In this document: positions 35,115-47,535 of the stretch, one piece after another
Layout: every line of letters begins with the position of its first letter
Position numbering within the stretch: the stretch's first letter is position 1
Assembly (NCBI GenBank): GCA_013398295.1
Contig: VZSF01003927.1
Coordinates: forward strand, 443,943 to 507,942
From: Chionis minor
Lineage: Eukaryota > Chordata > Aves > Charadriiformes > Chionididae
Reading direction: 5' to 3'
Length of the DNA: 64,000 nucleotides
The notes under the pieces: generated by a model
The model's input: the letters and a program-made list of their open reading frames with translations, nothing else
The model's database searches: none
What the model was told of the DNA's origin: nothing
Translations under genes and position numbers: made by a program

Positions 35115-37680
35115 GGCTGATGCCATTGTGAATTAAGAATTAAGGGGCAGGATAATATGGGAGACACTGTTACGGGTGTTTACTACAGACCACCGGACCA
35201 GGAAGAGGAAGTCAGTGAGGCCTTCCACAGACACCTAGAAATAGCCTCACGATCACAGGCCCTGATTCTCATGGGGGACTTAAACCACCCTGATATTTGC
35301 TGGAAAGGCAACACAGCCAGGCACGCACAGTCCAGGAGGACACACAGGTGGTGGAGGAACCAATGAGGAGAGGTGTGTCACTGGACCTTGTACTGACAAA
35401 CAAAGAAGGACTAGTTGGTGATGTGAAGGCTGCAGGTAGCCTTGGCTGCAGTGACCATGAGACAGTGGAGTTCACGATCCTGCGTGGAGGAAGTGGGGTA
35501 AAAAGTAAAATTACAACCCTGGACTTCAGGAGAGCTAACTTTGGCCTCTTCAAAGACCTACTTGAAGGAATCCCATGGACTAAGTCTCTAGAAGGAAGGG
35601 GGATGCAAGAGAGCTGGTTAATATTCCAGCACCACTTCCTTCAAGCTCAAGATCAGTGCATCCCTAGGAGCAAGAAATCAGGCAAAGGCAGCAGGAAACC
35701 TGCATGGATGATCAAGGAGCTTATGGAAAAACTCAAATGGAAGAAGTAAGTTTACTGTGTGTGGAAAAAGGGACTGGCCACTTGGCAGGAGTATAGGACT
35801 GTTGTCAGAGTATTCAGGCATGCAACAAGGAAGGCTAAGGACCGCTTGGAATTAAACCTAGCAAGAGATGTCAAAGACAACAAAAAGGGCTTCTTCAAGT
35901 ACAACAGTAGCAAAAGGAAGACTAGGGAAAATGTGGGCCCGCTGCTAATGAGGTAGGTGCCCTGGTGACGGAGGATGCAGAGAACGCAGAGCTACTCAAT
36001 GCCTTCTTTGCTTCAGTCTTTACTGCTAAGGCTGGTCCCCAGGAATCCCAGACCCCCGAGGGAAGAGAAAGAGCCTTGAGAAAGGAAGACCCTCCTTTGA
36101 TCAAGGAGGATCAGGTTAGAGATCATTTAGGCAAACTTGACACACATAAATCCATGGGCCCTAATGGGATGCACTCATGAGTGTTGAGGGAGCTGGCAGA
36201 TGTTATTGCTAAGCCACTCTCCATCATCTTTGAAAGGTCATGGAGAACAGGAGAGGTGCCTGAGGACTGGAGGAAAGCAAATGTCACTCCAGTCTTGAAA
36301 AAGGGCAAGAAGGAAGATCCAGGAAACTACAGGCCAGTCAGCCTCACCTCCATCCCTGGAAAGGTGATGGAACAACTCATCCTGCACGTCATCTCCAAGC
36401 ATCTGGAGGAAAAGGAGGTTTATCGGGAATGGTCAGCATGGAGTCACCAAAGGGAAATCATGCTTGACCAATCTGACAGCTTTCTATGATGGCATGACTG
36501 GCTGGGTGGATGAGGGGAGAGCAGTGGATGTTGTTTACCTTGACTTCAGCAAGGCATTTGACACTGTCTCCTGTAACAGCCCCATAGGTAAGCTCAGGAA
36601 GTGTGGGTTAGATGAGTGGCCAGTGAGGTGGACTGAGAACTGGCTGAATGGCAGAGCTCAGAGGGTTGAGATCAGTGGCACAGAGGCCACTTGGAGGACT
36701 AGTGGTGTTCCTCAGGGGTCAGTCCTGGGTCCAGTCTTGTGGAACATATTCATCAAGGACCTGGATGAGGGGACCTTCTGCAAGTTTGCTGATGACACAA
36801 AATTTGGAGGAGTGGCCAACACACCAGAAGGCTGTGCCGCCATACAGTGAGACCCGGACAGGCTGGAGAGTTGGGTGGAGAGGAACCTAATGAAGTTCAA
36901 CAAGGGCAAGCGTAGGGTCCTGCACCTAGGGAGGAATAACCCCATGCATCACCGGTACAGGTTAGGGGCTGACATGCTGCAAAGCAGCTGTGTAGAGGGG
37001 GACTTTGATGTTCTGGTGGACAACAGGATGACCATGAGGCAGCAATGTGTCCTTGTGGGGAAGAAAGCCAATGGTCTCCTGAGGTGCATAGACAAGAACG
37101 TGGCCAGCAGATCGAGGGAGGTCATCTTTCCCCCTCTACTCTGCCCTGGTGAGGCCACATCTGGAGTACTATGTCCAGTTCTGGGCACCCCAGTTCAAGA
37201 AAGACAAGGAACTACTGGAGGGAGTCCAGTGGAGGGCTACAAAGATGATCAAGGGACTGGGGCATCTGTCATAAGGAAAAGCTGAGACACCTGGGTCTGT
37301 TTAGCCTGGGGAAGAGAAGACTGAGAGGGGATTTCATCAATGCTTATAAATATCTCAAGGGTGGGTGTCAAGAGGATGGGGCCAGACTATTTTTATTGGT
37401 GCCCAACAACAGGACAAAGGGCAACAGGTAGAAACTGGAACACAGGAAACTCTGCCTCAATATGAGGAAAAACTTCTTTACTTTGGGAGTGACAGAGCAG
37501 AACAGTCTGCCCAGAGAGGTTGTGGAGTTTCTTTCTCTGGAAATGTTCAAAACCGTGAGGACACCACCCTGTCCAACCTGCTCTGGGTGAATCTGCTTTG
37601 ACAGAGAAGTTGGACTAGATGATCTTCAAAGGTCCCTTCCAACCCCTCCCATTATGTGATTCTGTATGATTCCGTGACCC
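35115..37680 (+). mobile_element. CR1 LINE, nearly complete ORF2 region
   Basis: The longest CR1 in the window, about 2.6 kb. It begins part-way into the endonuclease (about 35120) and runs through reverse transcriptase and 3' UTR to the terminal GTGATTCTGTATGATTCCGT octamer region at about 37680. ORF1 and the N-terminal part of the endonuclease are missing. It converges, tail to tail, on the minus-strand CR1 at 38102-39578 with only about 420 bases between them. It is a different subfamily from that copy, judging by the peptide and 3' UTR. No target-site duplication was visible to me. Confidence 0.92.
35121..37290 (+). pseudogene. CR1 ORF2 (endonuclease-reverse transcriptase), broken
   Basis: ORF2 of CR1 nicks the target and reverse-transcribes element RNA. 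In order are visible: endonuclease part (VTGVYYRPPDQEEE, ILMGDLNHPDICW), spacer (SLGCSDHETVEFTILR, LTTLDFRR-type), [20 protein letters not shown], motif A ([11 protein letters not shown], about 36537-36570), motif B ([12 protein letters not shown]) and motif C (FADD, 36785-36796). The catalytic residues remain. The frame is broken by shifts near 35320-35345, 35945-35965, 36425-36432 and 37125, and by in-frame stops at 35747-35749 (TAA), 36178-36180 (TGA, where CGA is likely ancestral) and 36848-36850 (TGA). At least seven disabling changes mean the copy is dead. Confidence 0.9.
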
Positions 37681-38101
37681 AGTCTCTTCTTTCAAAGGCT
37701 TGAGGATTTTTGTAAAAGAAAATTTAGCACTACGTTTTCTCTATTACAGATGTTAGAGCATAAGATAAAGAGAACCAAATTGCAAATTACTTTTTTAGAG
37801 TTTGGTGGTGTGGACTTGTTTTGCACACACAGGGTATTTCCAGACAATGAATACCCTATGAGTTATCCAGTCAGACCTGAGGAATCATTTCGTTTGTCTA
37901 ATGACTGTTTCAAAACAGTTTACTGTTATGTCATAACACCTTTTATCATGAATAGCTTATCATTAATCACAAGAAATTGTACATATAGTTTAAAATGCTG
38001 CTGATGACTACATTAAAAATGCAAATCTTAGTCATTCAATCATCGGTTGATTTATGAGTATAAGGAAAGAAAATTTTTCTTCCGCTAGGATGAAGAATGA
38101 A
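37681..38101. other. Spacer between two convergent CR1 elements
   Basis: About 420 bases of non-CR1 AT-rich DNA. One 84-codon frame (37750-38004) has no domain. If transcribed, it would form the loop between two related CR1 3' ends in inverted orientation. Confidence 0.6.
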
Positions 38102-39578
38102 AATCATAGAATCATAGAATCATAGAATGGTTAGAGTTGGAAGGGACCTTAAAGATCATCAAGTTCCAACCCCCCTGCCATGGGCAGGGACACCTCTGAC
38201 TGCAGCAGGTTGCTCAAAGCCCCATCCAGCCTGGCCTTAAACACTTCCAGGGATGGGGCCTCCACAACTTCCCTGGGTAACCTGTTCCAGTGCCTCACCA
38301 CCCTCACAGTAAAGAACTTCTTCCTAATATCTAATCTAAATCTCCCCTCTTCCAATTTAAAACCATTACCCCTTGTCCTATCACTAGACTTCCTGACAAA
38401 GAGTCCCTCTCCAGCTCTCCTGTAGGCTCCCTTCAGATACTGAAAGGCTGCTATCAGGTCTCCCCGGAGCCTTCTCTTCTCCAGGCTGAACAGCCCCAGC
38501 GCTCTCAGCCTGTCCTCATAGGAGAGGTGCTCCATCCCTCTAATCATCTTAGTGGCCCTTCGCTGGACCTGTTCCAACAGATCGATGTCCTTTCTATGTT
38601 GAGGACTCCAGAGCTGGACACAGTACTCCAGGTGGGGTCTCACAAGCGCAGAGTAGAGGGGGAGAATCACCTCCCGTGCCCTGCTGGCCACGCTTCTTTT
38701 GATGCAACCCAGGATACGGTTGGCTTTCTGGGCTGCCAGCGCGCACTGCCGGCTCATGTTGAGCTTCTCATCCATGAGCACTCCCAAGTCCTTCTCCTCA
38801 GGGCTGCTCTCCAGCCATTCTCTGCCCAGCCTGTATTTATGCCTGGGATTGCCACGTCCCAGGTGTAGGACTCTGCACTTGGCTTGGTTGAACTTCATGC
38901 CATTTGCATTAGCCCACCTCTCAAGCCTGTCCAGGTCCCTCTGGATGGCATCCCTTCCCTCCAGTGTGTCAACCGCGCCACCGAGCTTGGTGTCATCGGC
39001 AAACTTGCTGAGGGTGCACTCGATCCCACTGTCCATGTCTCCAACAAAGATGTTAAATAGCACTGGTCCCAGTACTGACCCTTGCGGGACACCACTCGTC
39101 ACTGGCCGCCACGTGGACATTGACCCATTAACCACAACCCTTTGAGTGCGGCCATCCAGCCAGTTCCTTATCCACCGAGTGGTCCATTCATCGAACCCGT
39201 GACTCTCCAATTTGGAGACCAGGATGTCATGCGGGACAGTGTCAAATGCTTTGCTTAAGTCCAGGTAGATGACGTCCGTTGCTCTGCCTTTGTCCACCAA
39301 GTTCGTGGCAGTATCGTAGAAGGCCATCAGGTTTGTCAGGCAGGATTTGCCCTTGGTGAAGCCATGTTGGCTGTCTCCAATCACCTCCTTATTTTCCATG
39401 TGCCTTAGCAGAGATTCCAGGAGGATCTGCTCCATGATCTTGCCAGGCACAGAGGTGAGACTGACTGGCCTATAGTTTCCTGGGTCCTCTTTTTTTCCTT
39501 TCTTGAATATCAGGGTTATGTTCCCCTTTTTCCAATCCACAGGAATTTCACCAGACTGCCACGATTTCTCAAATATGA
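38102..39578 (-). mobile_element. CR1 LINE, 5'-truncated, young-looking
   Basis: A 1.48-kb antisense CR1. In the plus reading its 3' end has three clean copies of the octamer unit (AATCATAGAATCATAGAATC) followed by GGTTAGAGTTGGAAGGGACC. It runs through the whole C-terminal half of ORF2 and stops at about 39578, just after [17 protein letters not shown]. The pristine 3' repeat and uninterrupted coding frame suggest it is younger than its neighbours. The 42568-42826 copy shares the distinctive GACACCTCTGACTRCAGCAG segment and belongs to the same subfamily. Confidence 0.95.
38149..39577 (-). CDS. CR1 ORF2 C-terminal reverse transcriptase, partial, open frame
   Basis: About 476 codons are open without a stop, from the 5' truncation point to a TAA at 38149-38151. 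The natural ORF2 start is missing and the frame begins in mid-protein. A 463-residue subsequence starts at a GTG codon, but that is not a genuine start. Counting from that codon: [13 protein letters not shown] at about 22-34, [10 protein letters not shown] at about 61-70, motif [12 protein letters not shown] at about 92-102, motif [11 protein letters not shown] at about 150-159, and motif C FADD at about 180-183 (38992-39003). The thumb follows ([38 protein letters not shown]), then [15 protein letters not shown] and [19 protein letters not shown], ending GLELDDL. All catalytic aspartates are present. The endonuclease and ORF1 are absent, so it cannot mobilise by itself. Long frames on the opposite strand are shadows. 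Confidence 0.9.
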
Positions 39579-42567
39579 TGGAATATCTTAATCTTTAGTT
39601 CAATATATAAATTTAAGTTCAAATACAAAAGGCAGCAAAACCTTGAATTTAAACTCTAGAAATTTTCTTTGCAGAACATGTTTAATCTGTTAGGACCCTG
39701 AGTGACTTTGTAAGCTGCTCTGATTCATTGAAACTACAGATGAAAACATGTACTTGCTTATCTGTCTTCCTTCATTGCATAATTCTTCATTGCAAGCGAT
39801 TTTCACAAATTTAAATTAATCCTTGATAAAGTTTCCAATACTTTCAGAATTTGAGGAACGAGACTGTCCATAGGCAGGAGTTATTTAAAGCCATGGAATA
39901 GACCCAAGTAATTATAAAAGTTTTGTGATAAGTAATCTTATTTATAGGACTAGATAATATGGGCTCTGTGTTTTGTTCACAAAAGTTGTCTTTAGTTTCA
40001 ACCATAACCAAGGCTACACTCTGAAAGAAAGATTGTATAAACATATGTGATGAAAAGAGAAGACAGAATAAACTGAAATACGTACTCAACAAAGATAGAA
40101 TAGGTCAGACATTACATAGCCTTTCTTTGAAATTGTTTTCTCCACAGATAAAGCAGACCTTATCTTTAGATTTCAGTAAAGCATTGAATAGAAATACACT
40201 TATTAGTTTAGATGGAAAACTGCATATTTAATTTTCTAGACAAATGGAGTAGACCTTATATCTTTAGGTTTAGATTTAATATTTCAGATTTCACGAAAGC
40301 ATTTAATTCAATTGCACATTTTACCAATAAGTTTCTAAGCTAGTGAAGAACTAACAATGGTAGTATTTAAAAGCAGTGGAAAATAGTGCAAGGGAGATTT
40401 CATCTGTGGTGTTGTCAGAAAAAGTCTGACACAAGGTTATGAGCCATCAGCAAAAAGTGAAGGCTCCTGGTTACAAACACAAATAAAAGGAATTTATTCT
40501 ATAAACTAAGAAATGAACAGTTGCTAAAGACCTAAAGACACAGTGCGCTATTCAATAACAGAACGAGTAAGAGTGTTAGTGTGATGCTAAGTGGAGAAGA
40601 CAGATCAATCCTAGTGTTATCTGGGAAAATGTTTCCAGAGCAGAAAGAAATGCACCTGAGCTGGAACCCTGCACACAGTTCTGCCATCTCCCTTTAACAA
40701 AAAGATCTTTTAACTACAAAAGGAAAAGAGGGAACAAATGGAATGATCCGAGGATGGACGTGTATCCTATGAGCAGACACGATAAGAGCAAGCATTGATT
40801 GCGGAATGGTTACATGGGTCTTGGTTCCACTAAGTCCAAATGAACACATACACATGCCATGAGAGACTTCTGCAGATATTTTCTGTTGTTTCTGCAAGTA
40901 CAAAAATCTATACAGAAAGGCAAAGAGCTGCAAACTCTGCTCTCGTTGCCACAAGGGTAATAAAATATGTGCAAACCCACAAAAACTATTACAGCTCTGA
41001 TCATCATGTGGGTTAGTACCTTGTATGAAAAGCTATGGGGAGATCTATTTATTCTGATATTTACAAATGGTGTTCTGTAACCACACAAAGCTAAGAAAAA
41101 CATTCGTTTATTAGTTGAATTTTGATCTTATTTTTTACTGAGTGAGATAACATCTCCCGCAAAAGGCTCTAAGGCATCACACCAAATTAATTGTTTTCTG
41201 TTCTTAAGAAAAGCCTTTCCACAGTACATTACTTTTAGCAGCACTAGAATGTGTACATCTATTGATAACTAACTAGCGAGCAACCATCATGACACTGGCA
41301 TCGTGTTTTCTCTAAATTACTAGCTTACTTTGCTCTGTGACTAGCCATTGTGCAGCTAAATGCCAGGTCAGTATCTGTATGAAGAGTGGAAGAAGGTACT
41401 AGTGAGTTCAATGACCACTGGAGCAGACTTGTATGACTAATGTGCTAATAAAAAAATAAAAATATATTAAAAAAAATAGAAAGCTTGTTAACTTATTAAA
41501 AAGTGAGAGTTATTCATTGATTTACAATGGCTAATCAAAAACTAAGTCATACTAACCGATATCACGATTTACTAGCTTTTGAATAAGCAAGCTGTTAAGA
41601 AACTCTTTGAAATAAGAGGGTCAGGCATTTTCAAAGCTGGAAAGAGCTGATTCAAGGGCTCCATGAGGAAAGGTGGTTGTTGATTTTATTTATCTTTCTG
41701 ATATCTTTTTACTCTATGTGTATTTATTCTGCCTTTTTTTAATATGCTTTGTAGGAGTACAAAAAAGTATGCTTAACCAACTCATAATATGAAAGTTAAA
41801 TGAAGAAATGATGAAGTAAACACATAAAAGTATTTCAGAGTCTACCCTTGTATCAAACTAAAATGCGTACTTTGTCAATTTCCATTTTAGTACTAACTTC
41901 ATTGGCAAATGTAGCCAGATCAAAAAGACAGAAACTATGAGAAGGCTTGAAATACATATAGTAACAGTTTCCTGCTGTTGCAGAATACACAAACAGCTAT
42001 TTTTATGTAAGTATTGCATTGTTTACTTTTCTGTCTCTTTAAATTTTTTTGTTGCAGAAAGGATATATAATCTGAAGAGAAAATAAATATAAAGTTTGAG
42101 CCAAAAAGATGCGGAAATCTGCTGCTGTTCCCTGTGTCCATCTGTGTGTGGTTCTGGTCCTTCTTTTCTGATGCACGTTACCAAGCAAAGACTTGGTAGT
42201 TGCCTGTTTCTGTCCAACCACAGAATATATTTTTTAAAAGATTGGTTAGCATTTTTTTTCCCTTGGGTTGAATTACTGCAAACAATTTTAAAATCCAATT
42301 TGGATTCTTTTTTTAAATGGAAAGTGACCGGTAACATAGAAACAATGGGATTGGGAAGTATGTATATGGAAAAAGAAAATTTTACAATTCCTTCAACTCC
42401 TGGACTACTGCAGGTACTCTCTGATTATCAAATTACCAAAAAACTTTGATTCAATTTTGGATCAGTGGTAAAGCAAAGAGCCATTGCATACAAAGACTAT
42501 GCTTGGGTTGTTAGTATGTGGCATAGTAGGCTGCAAGAATATTATTTTTCCAAGAAGGCAGGAAGAT
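39579..42567. other. Gene-free stretch, 3 kb
   Basis: AT-rich unique DNA with short A/T runs (for example near 41450-41480). Frames reach only about 100 codons and none shows a domain. Confidence 0.5.
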
Positions 42568-42826
42568 CATAGAATCATAGAATGGTTTAGGTTGGAAGGG
42601 ACCTTAAAGATCAAGTTCCAACCCCCCTGCCATGGGCAGGGACACCTCTGACTACAGCAGGTTGCTCAAACCGTCATCCAGCCTGGCCTTGAACACTTCC
42701 AGGGATAGGGCCTCCACAACTTCCCTGGGCAGCCTGTTCCAGTGCCCCGCCACCCTCATGGTGAGAAATTTCTTCCTAATGTCTAATCTAAATCTCCCCT
42801 CTTCCAGTTTGAAGCCATTTCTTTAA
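42568..42826 (-). mobile_element. Short CR1 3' end, antisense
   Basis: A 260-bp CR1 with the usual 3' boundary (plus reading ATCATAGAATCATAGAATGG) and a body highly similar to 38102-38365. It has lost three bases where the relative reads AAAGATCATCAAG. It ends at AGTTTGAAGCCATT, the same consensus position as the copy at 57800-58050. The peptide-like plus-strand frame across it (42632-42826) is a shadow. Confidence 0.93.
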
Positions 42827-45800
42827 TAAAAGTACAGTATCTTTTAACATAAAATAGCAGTGTAGAAAAGCTGTTTATTTTAGCTGGGAAAGACAAAATT
42901 TTGGAAGATTGTGACTGAAGGCAAATGAAATCTGTAACAACAGAAGTCATACCTTGTCACCACTTTTCACAATTTTTTTGTCTTTTTTTAGAAAGTATTT
43001 TTATTTGAGAACTCATTCAAAAACACCAACTAATATCAGTGTACTATAAAAACGATATAATATCCTTATCCGAAGTAGCTATATATTATAATTAATTTTG
43101 CAAAATTGTAAATCCCAAGCTAAGATTTCATTACACACTTCAAACTGAACGTTAAGTACATTCATATATAAATAATGTATAATATAGTCTATATCTATAA
43201 ATAATATTTAATATTTTAACAAATACAAAATATAGAGGCATTATATATTGCATATTAAAATTAGATTTGGCATTTTAAAAATTAATAAATAACGTCAAGA
43301 AATCATGAAATATTTTTATTGGCAAATAGCTTTCTAAATGTGTATAGGTTTGTAACCAATGTCTAGAGGAAAGAAAATGTCTTTTCCTACTATTTTGAGG
43401 AATCCTCTGACTATTAAAGCAATGTAGCTCCCTCAGAAAGAGGAGGACTTAGGGATTAAGCAGAAGCACAAGATAATTCTGGCGTGAATCCTAGACATAC
43501 GTGGATTCCTTGAATGACAGTGTACTCAGTAAAGATGTGGTGTCATTCCTGGACCAGCCTCTAGTCTGAAGACTTCTCCCTTTTCAGGAAACTTGAAGAG
43601 GTTCAGACAATTCTAGCTAACAGATAAAAGCAGACTTCACAAATGGTCTCTGCTGTCTGGCCCTTCTCAACCCTTACATGATACCCTTTTGGCTACTGCG
43701 AGAAAGTTTGTCTTTTGAGGTTGTGGTACATATCTAAAAGTGTGGTGAATAAATCAAAAAGGGAAAAAAAAAAGATTGTCTAGAAACTTACTTTAAGAAT
43801 TTATATGTAGAAGCTAAAACTAGTATTAAAGTACTTCACAGCAAACACCTCTGGACATCACTGTTATAAAGAAATAGAACAAGTATCACTTCTTTCTGAA
43901 AACAAAGAAAATCAAGAAAAAGTCTTCAAAAAGTAATTCTTTCTCTCTTTTTCTAGGTAAAGACAGTGTAGCCAAGTAACAGAAATCCAATAGGCAAAGT
44001 CAGAAGGCTTACAAGTGATTTCTTCCGGTTCTTGAATGATCTAATAGTTGAAAAATTCATTCAAAAGTCTCTAGGGAAACAAAGCTTCTCTGTAACCATA
44101 TTCCAAAATTTAAAAAATTCTACTGCTATGTTTTAAAGTATTTACCAGAAGCATAGTTTATATGAAAAATGCAGACCTAGAAGTCACACAAGTCACTAAT
44201 TTTTTCTCTTTCTATAATTTATATATCCTAAAAATTATAAATAAAAATAACTACTTTTACAAAGATTGGGCTTTTACTTTTTATTTGCTATTAGGAATGC
44301 TTGGCGCCTTTCATCTGTCCTTTGTAAATACATAAAATAGCCAGTAATACTTTCCTTTCCATATTTGCACAAATAAGTGTGTATTTGCACTGTTTCTAAA
44401 TTCACTGCACCTTCCAAATGAATGAAAGAACGAAGTAATTCTGATAATATTTAACATTTAGATATTCCTTTATATCTGCATCTTGTTTTACAAATATTAC
44501 GTCTTTCATCTACATGAAGAAACATTCCTTCATCAGCTAGCTTTCCATTAGAAAGTCACCCATATTTTTGCAAGGTTTCTACTCCCAAACAAGAAAAACC
44601 TCACTGTCTGCTGAACAACCTAATTGTCTTATTGTATCAGCTTCTTTGGAAGTGCAGCCCACTGTAAGTGCTGAATACTTCACTGACGTAGCATCGCACA
44701 CTGAAAGACTTTAATATCTGTTTGGTGACTGAAACACTTTCTTGGCCCTCTGTGTGTCATGCAAAACTGAATGAAAGGTGGTACGCAATAGTCTGTAGTT
44801 TTCCATAAGAGCAGATCATTGTTAACTTAAATAGAAGTCAAAGTTGTAAAAAATGTAGAAGACATATTAATATCCATAGCAGTATCTGAGAACTATCAGT
44901 TGCTGTAGCTGTACCTGGTACCATATTCATGCCTGAGATTACCTGAGCTTTTTCCAGAAATCTTCTATGGTCCAAGGAATTTAATGTGCATTTTTGAATT
45001 TTCTCCATTTTTGACCACTCCACCAAAATTTGCCATAGGACATTAAATAATGTAATTCAGTGGGACTATCCATAAGCAGCGTTACAACACAAAAGACAAA
45101 TGGCTATCACATGTGGAGACTGATCTTATCAATTTTTACCACGTTACACTATATGACCATACTGAGAATGTTATCTGATACCAAGAAAAAAGATCAAGTA
45201 TAAATTATTCAGAATCAAATAGTTTATAATCTGGTAGCTCTTGGGAAATTTTGCCAGTTGAACTCTTCTTTGAAAACTACTTTGAGCAACATGGAAATGT
45301 TTGTTAATTTGAGGATGAATTGTATATTACAGATGTGGGGACATTTCTCCAGCTTCACATGTCAATCCAGCCAATGAATTCATGCTACTTTTTCTAACTT
45401 AGGCAAGCCAGGAATGACCATATTAGGAAAAGGCAGCCTACGCCTGGAGACAGCCTGAATCTGTCTTTACAGCTAATGGAAGCATCATTCCAGAAGACTG
45501 TTTGTGAAGAAAAACAGTGTAATACTACCTCAGATAATTGCCATTCTACCATTTTTCTACTCACATTCTGGGACTTGTCACCAGGGTATGAGCTGTTCTT
45601 GGCTATGTGATCCCATACCATTGCACACTCATGCATGCCAGTTCAGATTTACACAAGGAAATCTCTGTGGTTAGAACCTGAACTTCTGCGGATTAACCTA
45701 CCACTATATTTACATCACTGAAAATCAAAACCCTACTCCTCATGCCTGTGGGAAGAGAATAACATACATCTTGATTTGGTTGCCTTTGTAGTAACTATAG

Positions 45801-45867
45801 TTCCTTGCAGGCTTGCAAAGAAAAACAGTCACCTAATAATGTTGCAGATTAAAAGCAGAGGCATATG

Positions 45868-45917
45868 CTAATAAGCTCTAATAAGAGCTCTAATAAGCTC
45901 TCCCTAATAAGGGAGAG
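45868..45917. repeat. CTAATAAG repeat cluster with two hairpins
   Basis: Four copies of CTAATAAG start at 45868, 45878, 45890 and 45904, so the spacing grows 10, 12, 14. AGCTCT-AATA-AGAGCT (45874-45889) forms a 6-bp stem, and CTCTCCC-TAATAA-GGGAGAG (45898-45917) forms a perfect 7-bp stem with a 6-base loop. No known element was recognised. It probably arose by local slippage with small inverted insertions. Confidence 0.75.
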
Positions 45918-47475
45918 ACAAATTCTGCTTCCATTCCTAACGATGCCTCATTTAATGATTTCAGAATACAACTCAAGGTGTGATTCATTTCACCTAATTT
46001 AACCATCTTCAAGTTACGCATCTATTTTACAATAGTCAACTAGACTACCTCTAAAGTAAATAGAGAAAATTAAAAGGATCTTCTAAGATAGTATCTAAAA
46101 TAGGTACGGTAAATGCTGTCTAGATGTGCATCTCGCTTTCCACTAGTGAGCGAGATTAGATGGCTTAATGAATCAGATGCCCTTTATTCTATCTTTACAA
46201 GCCTACTCTAGGTCTAGGGCTTCTCAACTGTCAGCAGAGGAAGATAAGCATCTTCAGCATATGAGTCATCATACTTTTATTCTTCAAAACTGATTTTGGA
46301 ATAAGATAAATCACTTCTGCAGTTGACTGTGTATCTCCACTGACTAAAAGAACAAAGCTGGAAAAAACTCCCATCAAAAGTAACTCAAGCTACCTCGGAC
46401 AAATGTCACTTGTGGGCACATATACTGGAATTCGTTAAAGCAAACAACTGCAAATGGTTTTTAGCTAAATTTTAGTGTTCTGATTGATCAGTATTAACTA
46501 GCAGTATTAGGAGAAGACCGAGGAGTTCTCAATTCAGAAGCCAAATGAATTGGGACTGTCCCATCTGTTTAAGACCAACATAAACATCTTATTAAAATGT
46601 TTGTGAGCATGTGATTATTAGTCCAAATTGACTGTCTGGGTAAAAAATTCAGAATTTGCATGGTAACTACTTCATTGGTAGGTTTTATATCTCCGCTAGT
46701 TCTATCATAATAATCAAACTCCTTCTGCTGTTTTGTTTTATTTTCTTACGGAACTACAGTTCTGTGACACAGCAGTAAATCAGACAATACCCACACTGAA
46801 TTGCAGCAGTGCAACTATTTGCCTATGCTTTATAAATCAGTGACTTACTAAGACACATTCTGTGCATCCAAACAAATATTCTCCTGCAAAGACATTCAGT
46901 CTTTAATTTTGGCGTGAATGCTGAAGTTTACATAGATGAGCAAGCTGAACAAACACACGGTGTGAGCAAAGCTCATTGTGCTAAGAATAGGGGTTAAGGG
47001 GGCACACACTGCTGTTCCACTACAGACTTGTCTTTCAAGAGAAGGGACAAGTTGTTCATGGATGTAATAAAATGGAGACATTAAAACAAACGCAAATTTT
47101 ATAGAGGAAAATTTCACATAGACACTTTTCCTTCCAACGACTTTGTTCATCTGATCATTCTCATTTGGCTTCTCATTTGTATGTTTTAAAGAAGTTTTTA
47201 TTGTTGCATAATGACAGCTATGTGAAGAATGGTCACACATACCTAGGCAATGAAAAACTGAAAGGAAAGATGCAGATCATTTACCAAATACCTAGACTGT
47301 GAGTCAATATATTTTTGGATGCCTCAAGTTTTACCAGTGTGTGATGGAAATTACGAAAATTGAGGACAGCAAGGCTACTGCTGGTAAATTATGGCTTAGA
47401 ATTAAACCAAATGATTCAAACCTTAAATCAGTAAAATAGCAAATTAAGAGACAGTCATGTACAAAGCCTAAAGCA

Positions 47476-47535
47476 ACACCACCACCACCACCAGCCCCCC
47501 CCCCAAAAAAAAAAGAAGAAAAAGAAAAAAAAAGA
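47476..47535 (+). repeat. Compound (ACC)n-C10-A10 simple repeat
   Basis: About six ACC units (47476-47493) are followed by C10 (47495-47504), A10 (47505-47514) and a GAA/A-rich tail to about 47535. On the minus strand this gives a glycine-rich stretch in a spurious frame. Confidence 0.9.

Noticed and set aside
38180..39145. Long plus-strand frames across the minus-strand CR1 (38180-38425, 38527-38868, 38699-39145)
   Set aside because: They are antisense shadows of the reverse-transcriptase frame. The minus-strand reading has the conserved motifs.
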